Source of the DNA: Betaproteobacteria bacterium UBA2293
GTDB taxonomy: Bacteria; Pseudomonadota; Gammaproteobacteria; Burkholderiales; Rhodocyclaceae
NCBI GenBank assembly: GCA_002345845.1
Contig: DDWF01000278.1
Coordinates: 1 to 12,011, forward strand
Direction of reading: 5' to 3'
DNA: 12,011 bases
The notes beneath the pieces are model-generated. The model was not told the DNA's origin and did no database searches. It worked only from the letters and a program-made list of their open reading frames with translations. The first letter of the stretch is position 1; each line of letters starts with the position of its first letter. Shown here piece after piece: positions 1-5,606 of the stretch. The translations under genes and the position numbers were made by a program.

Positions 1-755
1 TCGTGCGGCTCGATCTGGATGGTGTAGGGGTTGAAAGTCAGGCCGAGCGATTCAACGAAGCGCTTGGCGAAACCTTCCCAGTCGTAGCCGGGGTAGGCGG
101 CGAGATGGGCGTTGTAGTTGCCGACCGCGCCGTTGATCTTGCCGAGCAGTTCGACCTGGGCGATACGGGCGCGGGCGCGCTGCAGGCGGTAGGCGGTATT
201 GGCCATTTCCTTGCCCATCGTCGACGGCGTCGCCGGCTGGCCGTGGGTACGGCTCATCATCGGCACTTCGGCGTGAGCGTGGGCCATTTCGGTCAGCTTG
301 GCGATGACCTTGTCCAGCATCGGCAGCATCGCCTGGGCGCGGGCGCCCTGGCACATCAGCGCGTGCGACAGATTATTGATGTCTTCCGAGGTGCAGGCGA
401 AGTGAATGAATTCGCTGACCTTGACCACTTCGGCATTACCCTTGGTCTTGTCCTTGATCCAGTATTCCAGGGCCTTGACGTCGTGGTTGGTGGTGGCTTC
501 GATGGCCTTGACCTCGGCCGCCTGGGCCGGCCCGAAGTTGGCGACCAGCGCGTCCAGTTCAGCCACGGTGGCCGGCGAAAAAGCGGCGATTTCGGTGAAG
601 TGCGACTCGGCCGACAAGGCCTTCAGCCACTCGATCTCGACCTTAAGCCGGGCGCGGATCAGGCCGAATTCGGAAAAGTGCTCGCGCAGGGCATCGACCT
701 TGCCGGCGTAGCGGCCATCGAGCGGGGAAAGGGCAGTCAGGGGATCGAAAGTCAT
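1..755 (-). CDS. purB: Adenylosuccinate lyase PurB, N-terminal 251 residues (3' end outside the window)
   Basis: PurB is a cytosolic homotetramer of the fumarase/aspartase superfamily. It releases fumarate twice in purine synthesis, from SAICAR and from adenylosuccinate. Translating the minus strand from ATG 755-753 gives an uninterrupted frame to the left edge. It starts MTFDPLTALSPLDGRYAGKV. TTNHDVKAVEY-type sequence lies at residues 89-98, TSEDINN at 122-128, and SRTHGQPATPSTMGKE at 168-183; His171 of that last motif matches the general-acid histidine of E. coli PurB. The family is about 456 residues long, so the catalytic serine loop and the C-terminal domain lie beyond the window. The start is supported by AAGGA (positions 767-763 on the minus strand) 7 nt before the ATG. 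The gene is divergent from the GST gene. Identity is near certain; only completeness of the gene is unknown. Confidence 0.97.
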   Translation of the reverse strand, partial: MTFDPLTALSPLDGRYAGKVDALREHFSEFGLIRARLKVEIEWLKALSAESHFTEIAAFSPATVAELDALVANFGPAQAAEVKAIEATTNHDVKALEYWIKDKTKGNAEVVKVSEFIHFACTSEDINNLSHALMCQGARAQAMLPMLDKVIAKLTEMAHAHAEVPMMSRTHGQPATPSTMGKEMANTAYRLQRARARIAQVELLGKINGAVGNYNAHLAAYPGYDWEGFAKRFVESLGLTFNPYTIQIEPH

Positions 756-781
756 GGCAACATCCTTTTGGTAAGCCGTGA

Positions 782-787
782 ATTTTA
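782..787 (-). promoter_or_regulatory. Putative -10 box for purB (TAAAAT)
   Basis: Read on the minus strand, 787-782 is TAAAAT, a 5/6 match to the sigma-70 -10 consensus, about 26 nt upstream of the purB ATG. No good -35 is present at a 16-18 bp spacing, so this is a weak call based on position and base composition. Confidence 0.3.
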
Positions 788-815
788 CCCGCCCGGCGAA
801 CCCCCCGCCATAAGC

Positions 816-821
816 TATAAT
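816..821 (+). promoter_or_regulatory. Putative -10 box for the GST gene (TATAAT)
   Basis: TATAAT is a perfect sigma-70 -10 hexamer, within GCTATAATCGC, and lies 27 nt before the GST start. That implies a short leader of about 20 nt. No convincing -35 sits 16-18 bp upstream. Together with the purB -10 on the other strand, it makes this 93-bp gap a compact divergent promoter region. Confidence 0.45.
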
Positions 822-848
822 CGCTCACCCCAAAACAGAGAGCATACG

Positions 849-1454
849 ATGAAGCTGATCGGCTCATATTCCAGCCCCTACACCCGCAAGGTACGTGTGG
901 TACTGGCCGAAAAGAAGATCGAAGTCGAGTTCGTTATCGATTCCCCCTGGCAACCGGAAAGCCAGGTGCCCGGCATCAATCCGCTGGGCAAGATTCCCGT
1001 GCTGGTGCTCGACGACGAAACGCCACTCTTCGACTCGCGCGTCATTGTCGAGTACATCGACAACGTGACGCCGAACAACAAGCTCTTTCCGGCCCCGAAC
1101 CGCGAACGAACCGAGGTCAAGCGCTGGGAGGCCGTGGCTGATGGTGTTTGCGATGCAGCCGTCGCGGCGCTGCTCGAATCGCGGCGGCCGAAAAGCCAAA
1201 AGAACGCCGACTGGATCGCCCGCCAGCAGGAAAAAATCACGCGCAGCCTGGCCTTCATGGCCGCCGAGCTGGGTGAAAAGCCCTTCTGCATGGGCACCCA
1301 TTTCTCGATGGCCGACATCGCTGTCGGCACGGCCCTGGGTTACCTGAGCTTCCGTTTCCCCGACATCGCCTGGCAGGAACATGCCAACCTGGAGAAGCTG
1401 AACGCCAAGCTGCTCCAGCGTCCGTCATTCGCCGACACACTGCCCAAGGACTGA
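849..1454 (+). CDS. Glutathione S-transferase, YibF-like
   Basis: This is a 201-residue cytosolic GST family protein. The N-terminal thioredoxin-fold domain (about residues 1-78) opens with MKLIGSYSSPYTRKVRVVL, where a serine around position 8-9 is the likely glutathione-activating residue. It continues with the cis-Pro segment NPLGKIPVLV and the glutathione gamma-glutamyl-binding motif DSRVIVEYID. The all-helical C-terminal domain (about 85-200) carries FSMADIAVGTALGYLSFR, the usual GST N-capping/helix signature. Length and sequence closely recall E. coli YibF (202 aa), whose physiological substrate is not established. The frame is open far upstream, but the earlier part is antisense to purB, so ATG 849 is chosen. 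It follows a weak purine-rich CAGAGAG site and a TATAAT box. A nine-C run follows the stop, then a strong terminator, so the gene is probably monocistronic. The substrate is not predictable. Confidence 0.93.
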   Translation: MKLIGSYSSPYTRKVRVVLAEKKIEVEFVIDSPWQPESQVPGINPLGKIPVLVLDDETPLFDSRVIVEYIDNVTPNNKLFPAPNRERTEVKRWEAVADGVCDAAVAALLESRRPKSQKNADWIARQQEKITRSLAFMAAELGEKPFCMGTHFSMADIAVGTALGYLSFRFPDIAWQEHANLEKLNAKLLQRPSFADTLPKD

Positions 1455-1485
1455 CCCCCCCCCGGCACCCAACACTGCAGTCAAG

Positions 1486-1509
1486 AAAGCGCCGACGGGC
1501 GTTTTTTTT
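1486..1509 (+). terminator. Rho-independent terminator after the GST gene
   Basis: AAAGCGCC (1486-1493) pairs with GGCGTTTT (1498-1505) around a GACG tetraloop. That is an 8-bp stem with one G-U pair, running into an unbroken run of eight T (1502-1509). It lies 32 nt after the GST stop and separates that gene from the HD-GYP gene. A second, competing pairing, CGGGC (1496-1500) with GCCCG (1510-1514), would loop out the T-run. Confidence 0.85.
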
Positions 1510-1545
1510 GCCCGGGCGATTCCGGAGCGAATGAACCCTCGACAC

Positions 1546-1574
1546 TTGCGACGGTCAATCAAACAGAAAATAAA
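1546..1574 (+). promoter_or_regulatory. Possible sigma-70 promoter for the HD-GYP gene
   Basis: TTGCGA (1546-1551) and AATAAA (1569-1574) are separated by 17 bp and each match the sigma-70 consensus at 4 of 6 positions. They lie in the AT-rich part of the 192-bp gap that follows the GST gene. The expected transcript start near 1581 leaves a leader of about 65 nt. The rest of the gap holds only the upstream terminator and the nine-C run. Confidence 0.25.
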
Positions 1575-1646
1575 CGGCTGATACGCCGAAAATGCTCTGA
1601 GTGACCTGGGGGTGCAGTGCTGAATCAAACAACGGAAGGTTTTCCC

Positions 1647-2225
1647 ATGCATAACATCGCCCACTCCCTGACGGTTGCCCTGGGCGAGCGAGATCGTCAC
1701 ACGCGCCGGCATTGCGAGCGCGTCGTCCAGCTTTCGGTCGAACTCGGCCAGCACATTGATCTCAGCGAGCGCGAACTCGCATTACTCAGTCTCGGCGCCC
1801 AGTTCCACGACCTCGGCAAGATCGGCATTCCCGACCAGATCCTGCGCAAGCCGGCGCCGTTCGAGGAACTGGAATGGGAGTGCATGAAGCAGCACACGAT
1901 CATTGGCGAGCGGATCATCCTCGCCATCGGCGACGAAAAATCGCCGACGGTGGCCCAAGTGGTCCGCCATCATCACGAGCACTTCAACGGCTCTGGCTAC
2001 CCGGACGGACTGCGCGGCACCGCCATTCCGTTGTTCGCGCGCATCGTCTCGCTGGCCGACAGCTATGACGCCATGGCCGTTTCCCGTCCCTATCACCAGG
2101 CTCGTCAACATCGGACCGTGATGGACATCCTCAGTAGCGAAGCCGGCATCAAGCACGACCCCGATCTGCTGCACGCTTTCTGCGCGGTGATCGAGAAGTC
2201 CGACCAACGCGCCAGCGACGACTGA
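1647..2225 (+). CDS. Stand-alone HD-GYP domain protein (probable cyclic-di-GMP phosphodiesterase)
   Basis: This 192-residue protein is almost entirely one HD-GYP domain. HD-GYP enzymes are metal-dependent hydrolases that degrade c-di-GMP to pGpG/GMP. Visible hallmarks are RHTRRH at 17-22, the metal-binding HDLGKIGIPD at 54-63, the HHHEHFNGSGYPDGL segment containing GYP at 108-122, and LADSYDAM at 136-143. A degenerate SRPYHQA stands where DRPYR is usual, and HDPDLLHAF replaces the usual FDP..V..F near the C terminus. Catalytic H/D residues appear intact, so activity is likely but not shown. There is no receiver, PAS or membrane segment, so the input signal is unknown. ATG 1647 is preferred because GGAAGG (1634-1639) sits 7 nt upstream. 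An in-frame GTG at 1617 would add ten residues but lacks a comparable site. The gene converges on mnmA with a 6-bp gap. Confidence 0.9.
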   Translation: MHNIAHSLTVALGERDRHTRRHCERVVQLSVELGQHIDLSERELALLSLGAQFHDLGKIGIPDQILRKPAPFEELEWECMKQHTIIGERIILAIGDEKSPTVAQVVRHHHEHFNGSGYPDGLRGTAIPLFARIVSLADSYDAMAVSRPYHQARQHRTVMDILSSEAGIKHDPDLLHAFCAVIEKSDQRASDD

Positions 2226-2231
2226 AGCGTT

Positions 2232-3329
2232 CTAGCGGATCACCCCGCCACCGAGACAGACCCGGCTCTCGTAGAGCACCACCGACTGACCGGGCGTCAA
2301 CGCCCATTGCGGCTCGGCGAAATGGATTTCGCAGCTATCGGCATCGACACGTTCGACCTCGCACGGCTGGTCACTGGTGCGATAGCGCGGCTTGGCGGTA
2401 TATACCCAGTGCGGCTGCGGCGCCCGGCCGGCAACCCAGCTCAATTGCTCGGCAACCAGAGTGCCCTTGAGCAGCGCCGGATGATCGTGCCCCTGGACGA
2501 CGTAGAGCACGTTTTTCTCCATGTCCTTGCCGGCGACGAACCAGGCGTCGTGATCACCACCGCCGGGTTGCCCCTTCTCCTTCAGACCACCGATATGCAG
2601 GCCCTTGCGCTGGCCCAGCGTGTGGTACATCAGGCCATCGTGCATGCCGAGTACCTTGCCGTCGTCGAGCCGACGAATCTCGCCCTGCTTGGGCGGCAGA
2701 TAGCGGGCCAGGAAATCCTTGAACGGCCGCTCACCGATGAAGCAGATGCCGGTCGAATCCTTCTTGGCGGCGACATGCAGACCCTCGGCTTCGGCGATCT
2801 TGCGCACCTCGCGCTTGTACAGATCGGCCAGCGGGAACAGCGTCTTCGACAACTGCGCCTGGTTCAGCCGGTAGAGGAAATAGCTCTGGTCCTTGGTCCC
2901 GTCCTCGGCCTTGAGCAACTGGAATTCGCCGTTGAATTGGCGCACGCCGGCGTAGTGGCCGGTGGCGATCTTGTCGGCGCCCAGCTTCATGGCATGGTCA
3001 AGGAAGGCCTTGAACTTGATTTCCGAGTTGCACAGGATGTCCGGATTCGGCGTGCGCCCGGCCTGGTATTCGGCGAGGAACTCGGCAAACACGCGTTCGC
3101 GGTATTCGGCGGCGAAATTGACCACCTCGACGTCGATGCCGATGGTGTCGGCGACACTCATCACGTCGATCAGGTCCTGGCGCGACGAGCAGTATTCCTC
3201 GGTGTCGTCGTCCTCCCAGTTCTTCATGAACAGGCCGATCACCTTCCAGCCCTGGCGCTTCAGCAACAAGGCCGCAACAGAGGAGTCGACACCGCCGGAC
3301 AAGCCGACGACCACGGTTTTTTCAGACAT
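2232..3329 (-). CDS. mnmA: tRNA-specific 2-thiouridylase MnmA
   Basis: MnmA (TrmU) adenylates and then thiolates U34 of tRNA-Lys, tRNA-Glu and tRNA-Gln in the cytosol, using sulfur relayed from IscS through the Tus proteins. The product is 365 residues (E. coli 368). It has the ATP-pyrophosphatase PP-loop SGGVDSS at 11-17, the FMKNWED segment at 34-40, the catalytic nucleophile Cys100 in [17 protein letters not shown] at 124-128, and the persulfide-carrying Cys196 in [12 protein letters not shown]. The C-terminal part is the usual beta-barrel. The start overlaps the end of orf185 by 8 bp, and AAAGGGG lies about 11 nt upstream, so it is probably the last gene of a nudJ-orf185-mnmA operon. No terminator was seen in the 6-bp gap to the convergent HD-GYP gene. 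Confidence 0.97.
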   Translation of the reverse strand: MSEKTVVVGLSGGVDSSVAALLLKRQGWKVIGLFMKNWEDDDTEEYCSSRQDLIDVMSVADTIGIDVEVVNFAAEYRERVFAEFLAEYQAGRTPNPDILCNSEIKFKAFLDHAMKLGADKIATGHYAGVRQFNGEFQLLKAEDGTKDQSYFLYRLNQAQLSKTLFPLADLYKREVRKIAEAEGLHVAAKKDSTGICFIGERPFKDFLARYLPPKQGEIRRLDDGKVLGMHDGLMYHTLGQRKGLHIGGLKEKGQPGGGDHDAWFVAGKDMEKNVLYVVQGHDHPALLKGTLVAEQLSWVAGRAPQPHWVYTAKPRYRTSDQPCEVERVDADSCEIHFAEPQWALTPGQSVVLYESRVCLGGGVIR

Positions 3330-3879
3330 CGGGCCCAGCCCCTTTCTTCCAGTCGGCCAGCGGCAGGATCACCGCCGTCTCGCCATTATCGACAAACCAG
3401 CTATCGACCGCGTAGGCTTCCGCCGTACCGTCGCCTAGCGTTTCAATCACCGCCGAACGATGCGGCGCAAAAACCAGGGCGACGCTGCGCATCGCCGGTT
3501 CGACGACCCGGTGCCAGCGCAGATAACCGCGCGCCTCAAGCAGGCGCAGCAGGCGCGTCGTCGTCGTTGAATGATCAATGCAATCCATGCGCCCAGGAAC
3601 ACCCTGATCGGCGTAATTGCCCCCCTTGTCGTGACGGATGTCCGACTGCTGACCGGCCCAGCCATAAAGCCGGCCCAGCGCCTCGGCCAGGCGCTGACGC
3701 TCGCTGGCGGCATCTTCGGCGGCAAACAGCAGGCGCCGAATCTCCCCCAGTTGCCCATCGCTGTAAGCCACCGATTCCTCCACCAGACAGCCGTAGCCGT
3801 GGCAGACCAGCAGCCGCTCGCCAGCGTTCGCCAGCCCGGCGAGCGCCAATCCGAGGGCAACAAGGGCGCTACGGATCAC
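3322..3879 (-). CDS. Exported protein of unknown function with possible Cys-His-Asp triad (orf185)
   Basis: I do not recognise a named family. The 185-residue product begins with a typical signal peptide (hydrophobic residues 3-18, likely cleavage after LANA at 16-19), so it should act in the periplasm. Near the mature N terminus is CHGYGC (26-31), possibly a disulfide pair. Downstream is [20 protein letters not shown] (96-115), then HRSAVIE (140-146) and [12 protein letters not shown] (156-167). The order is Cys at the head of a helix, then His in a strand, then Asp, which matches the layout of transglutaminase-like cysteine proteases such as LapG; this is my inference. GTG 3879 is used as the start: it overlaps the nudJ stop (GTGA), which indicates translational coupling. 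The 3' end overlaps mnmA by 8 bp. Being a real gene is well supported by the signal peptide and tight operon packing; its function is open. Confidence 0.8.
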   Translation of the reverse strand: MIRSALVALGLALAGLANAGERLLVCHGYGCLVEESVAYSDGQLGEIRRLLFAAEDAASERQRLAEALGRLYGWAGQQSDIRHDKGGNYADQGVPGRMDCIDHSTTTTRLLRLLEARGYLRWHRVVEPAMRSVALVFAPHRSAVIETLGDGTAEAYAVDSWFVDNGETAVILPLADWKKGAGPDV

Positions 3880-4322
3880 GCGTAATGCACCAGCAGGTCG
3901 AGCGGATAGCGCTTGCCGGCGAGCAGGTCTTCGATACAGCGCAGAATCAGCGGGCTGCGATGGCGAGCCTGAGTTGCCTTCACTTCGTCCAGTGTCAGCC
4001 AGCGGGCGGCGACAATACCCTCGTCAAGCTGCCGTTCTGCCTCGAAGCCACGCAATTCGCCGGTGAAGGCAAAGCGCAGATAGGTCACATCCTTCGTCGG
4101 ATGTTTCCAGTTGTAGACGCCAACCAGATGCGTCGGCTTGAAATGGTAAGCGGTCTCTTCCAGCGTCTCGCGCACCACCGCCTCGACCAGCGCCTCGCCC
4201 TCCTCGAGATGGCCGGCCGGCTGGTTGAAAGCCAGCCCGGCATCGGTTTCTTCCTCGACCAGCAGGAACTTGCCGTCACGCTGAATGACGGCGGCAACAG
4301 TGACATTGGGTTTCCAGATCAT
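3876..4322 (-). CDS. nudJ: Nudix hydrolase NudJ (phosphatase)
   Basis: This 148-residue Nudix protein closely resembles E. coli NudJ/YmfB (153 aa), which hydrolyses nucleoside tri- and diphosphates and the thiamine precursor HMP-PP. It begins MIWKPNVTVAAVIQRDGKFL and contains FNQPAGHLE, the family-specific lead into the Nudix box. The box runs from G37 through E43, R51-E52 and E55-E56, fitting G-x5-E-x7-R-E-x2-E-E; the glutamates bind Mg2+. One departure is Ala58 where the consensus has Gly (EETA rather than EETG). The C-terminal RSPLILRCIEDLLAGKRYPL also matches NudJ. Beside mnmA, as in E. coli, the assignment is strengthened. The Shine-Dalgarno is weak. Expression probably starts from the TAAAAT box in the dyad upstream. 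Confidence 0.9.
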   Translation of the reverse strand: MIWKPNVTVAAVIQRDGKFLLVEEETDAGLAFNQPAGHLEEGEALVEAVVRETLEETAYHFKPTHLVGVYNWKHPTKDVTYLRFAFTGELRGFEAERQLDEGIVAARWLTLDEVKATQARHRSPLILRCIEDLLAGKRYPLDLLVHYA

Positions 4323-4340
4323 GAGTCGGGCTCGGTCGGC

Positions 4341-4386
4341 AAAGGCGTTATTTTAGCCGCTGATTTCGGCTAGAATTACGCGCTTT
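4341..4386. promoter_or_regulatory. Imperfect dyad with opposed -10 boxes between nudJ and ilvE
   Basis: The core TAGCCG (4354-4359) pairs with CGGCTA (4367-4372) around a 7-nt loop. Pairing continues outward through 4350-4353/4373-4376 (one G-T), a T-T mismatch at 4349/4377, then 4345-4348/4378-4381. With G4382 bulged, AAAG (4341-4344) pairs with CTTT (4383-4386). The right arm holds TAGAAT (4371-4376, plus, for ilvE). The left arm holds TAAAAT on the minus strand (4355-4350, for nudJ). Each would lie about 30-40 nt from its start codon. Neither has a good -35, and each -35 position would overlap the other promoter's -10, so the two may exclude each other or need an activator. A regulator-binding palindrome is an equally good reading. 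Confidence 0.5.
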
Positions 4387-4414
4387 CACACACGCGCAAC
4401 ACGGAGAAGCAACC

Positions 4415-5335
4415 ATGTCCATGGCGGATCGCGACGGTTTCATCTGGCAAGACGGCAAACTCATTCCCTGGCGCGAGGCGACCACGCACGTCCTCACCCA
4501 TTCCCTGCACTACGGGATGAGCGTCTTCGAAGGCGTCCGTGCCTACAAGACCGACGCCGGCACCGCCATCTTCCGCCTGGAAGAGCACACCGACCGCCTG
4601 TTCAACTCCGCCCACATCTTCCAGATGGCCATGCCCTACGACAAGGCGACCATCAACGAAGCGCACAAGGAAGTGCTGCGCGCCAACAAGCTCGAATCCG
4701 GCTACCTGCGTCCGATCGCTTTCTACGGTTCGGAAAAGATGGGCGTCTCGCCCAAGGGTGCCAAGGTGCACGTCGCCATCGCCGCTTGGCCGTGGGGCGC
4801 CTACCTCGGCGAGGAAGGTATGGAGCGCGGCATCCGCGTCAAGGTGTCGAGCTACACCCGCCACCACGTCAATATCTCGATGGTCCGCGCCAAAGCCTCC
4901 GGCCACTACATCAACTCGATCCTGGCCAACAACGAAGTGACCAACGAAGGTTACGACGAAGCCATGCTGCTCGACCCCGAAGGCTACGTTGCCGAAGGCG
5001 CCGGCGAGAACCTGTTCATCGTCAAGAAGGGCAAGCTGTTCACGCCGGACCTGACCTCCTGCCTGGAAGGCATCACCCGCGCCACGGTGCTGCAGATCGC
5101 CGAGGAACTGGGCCTCTCCGTTCAGGAAAAGCGCATCACCCGCGACGAAGTCTATTGCTGCGACGAAGCCTTCTTCACCGGCACCGCCGCCGAAGTCACG
5201 CCAATCCGCGAACTCGACGGCCGCCAGATCGGTATCGGCCGCCGCGGCCCGATCACCACGCAGATCCAGGCCAAGTACTTCGACGTCGTCTATGGCCGCT
5301 CGGATGCCCATCGCGGCTGGCTGTCCTACATCTGA
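4415..5335 (+). CDS. ilvE: Branched-chain amino acid aminotransferase IlvE
   Basis: IlvE is a cytosolic fold-type IV PLP enzyme that carries out the last step of isoleucine, valine and leucine synthesis, transferring the amino group from glutamate. The product is 306 residues, near the E. coli length of 309. It shows HSLHYGMSVFEGVRAY at 29-44, the PLP Schiff-base lysine K160 in RAKASGHYINS, YVAEGAGENLF at 191-201 with PLP-contacting Glu194, and FFTGTAAEVTPI at 253-264. The start is set by GGAGAAG (4403-4409) 5 nt before ATG 4415. A second in-frame ATG at 4424 lies too far from that site. It is the first gene of a long co-directional cluster and is probably driven by TAGAAT at 4371-4376. I see no leader peptide or attenuator in the short upstream region. 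Confidence 0.97.
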   Translation: MSMADRDGFIWQDGKLIPWREATTHVLTHSLHYGMSVFEGVRAYKTDAGTAIFRLEEHTDRLFNSAHIFQMAMPYDKATINEAHKEVLRANKLESGYLRPIAFYGSEKMGVSPKGAKVHVAIAAWPWGAYLGEEGMERGIRVKVSSYTRHHVNISMVRAKASGHYINSILANNEVTNEGYDEAMLLDPEGYVAEGAGENLFIVKKGKLFTPDLTSCLEGITRATVLQIAEELGLSVQEKRITRDEVYCCDEAFFTGTAAEVTPIRELDGRQIGIGRRGPITTQIQAKYFDVVYGRSDAHRGWLSYI

Positions 5336-5351
5336 CCCCGGGAGAAGAACG

Positions 5352-5540
5352 ATGTCCGAACAAGCCCCCGTCGAAATCACCGCCCACGACCTGCCCCTGC
5401 ACTGCCCGACGCCGAACGCGCCGTTGTGGAGCCAGCATCCGCGCGTCTTCCTTGATGTTCTGAAGACCGGCGAAGTCGTCTGCCCCTACTGCAGCACCAA
5501 GTATGTGTTCACGGGCGAAGCGCCCAAGGGACATCACTAG
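5352..5540 (+). CDS. Small CHCC-type zinc-finger protein
   Basis: This is a 62-residue protein starting MSEQAPVEIT, 16 nt after the ilvE stop, with GGGAGAAG (5340-5347) as an excellent ribosome-binding site. The pattern Cys18 ... His29-Pro-Arg-Val-Phe-Leu ... Cys44-Pro-Tyr-Cys47 matches the zf-CHCC family (PF10276), which includes mitochondrial complex I subunit NDUFS6 and many short proteobacterial proteins. These four residues should coordinate one zinc ion. The bacterial members' role is not known to me. A frame open further upstream overlaps ilvE and is rejected because of the strong site at 5340. The stop codon TAG is also the first unit of the 7-bp-periodic repeat that follows. Tight linkage to ilvE suggests co-transcription rather than a shared pathway. 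Confidence 0.9.
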   Translation: MSEQAPVEITAHDLPLHCPTPNAPLWSQHPRVFLDVLKTGEVVCPYCSTKYVFTGEAPKGHH

Positions 5541-5595
5541 TTGATAGTTGCCAGTCGCCAGCGAGCATTTGCTGACCACTAATGACTGGCAACTA
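5538..5595. repeat. 7-bp-periodic degenerate repeat with inverted halves
   Basis: TAGTTGCCAGTC (5545-5556) is a perfect inverted repeat of GACTGGCAACTA (5584-5595). Each arm also has a 7-bp rhythm. YAG recurs at 5538, 5545, 5552 and 5559, and its complement CTR recurs at 5572, 5579, 5586 and 5593. The element fills nearly the whole 66-bp gap between the zinc-finger gene and waaF. It takes in the zinc-finger stop codon and ends 11 nt before the waaF ATG. It could form a 12-bp stem with a 27-nt loop in the transcript. Similar heptameric intergenic repeats are recalled from other GC-rich proteobacteria. Confidence 0.75.
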
Positions 5596-5606
5596 ATACC
5601 GACCTC

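Noticed and set aside
3..848. Open plus-strand frame running in phase into the GST gene, suggesting a 483-residue fusion
   Set aside because: It is antisense to the unmistakable purB coding sequence and shows only low-complexity GC-rich translation; GST family length fits a start at 849.
1455..1463. Nine-C homopolymer as a phase-variation tract
   Set aside because: It starts directly after the GST stop codon, outside any reading frame and downstream of the promoter, so slippage would not switch a protein.
2226..2231. Terminator between the convergent HD-GYP and mnmA genes
   Set aside because: The gap is six bases and no stem with a T-run was found on either strand around it.
2307..4373. 688-residue open plus-strand frame
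   Set aside because: It is antisense to mnmA, orf185 and nudJ, all with clear motifs; long antisense frames are common in high-GC3 DNA.
4376..5380. 334-residue minus-strand frame
   Set aside because: It lies opposite ilvE, which is certain, and has no family features.
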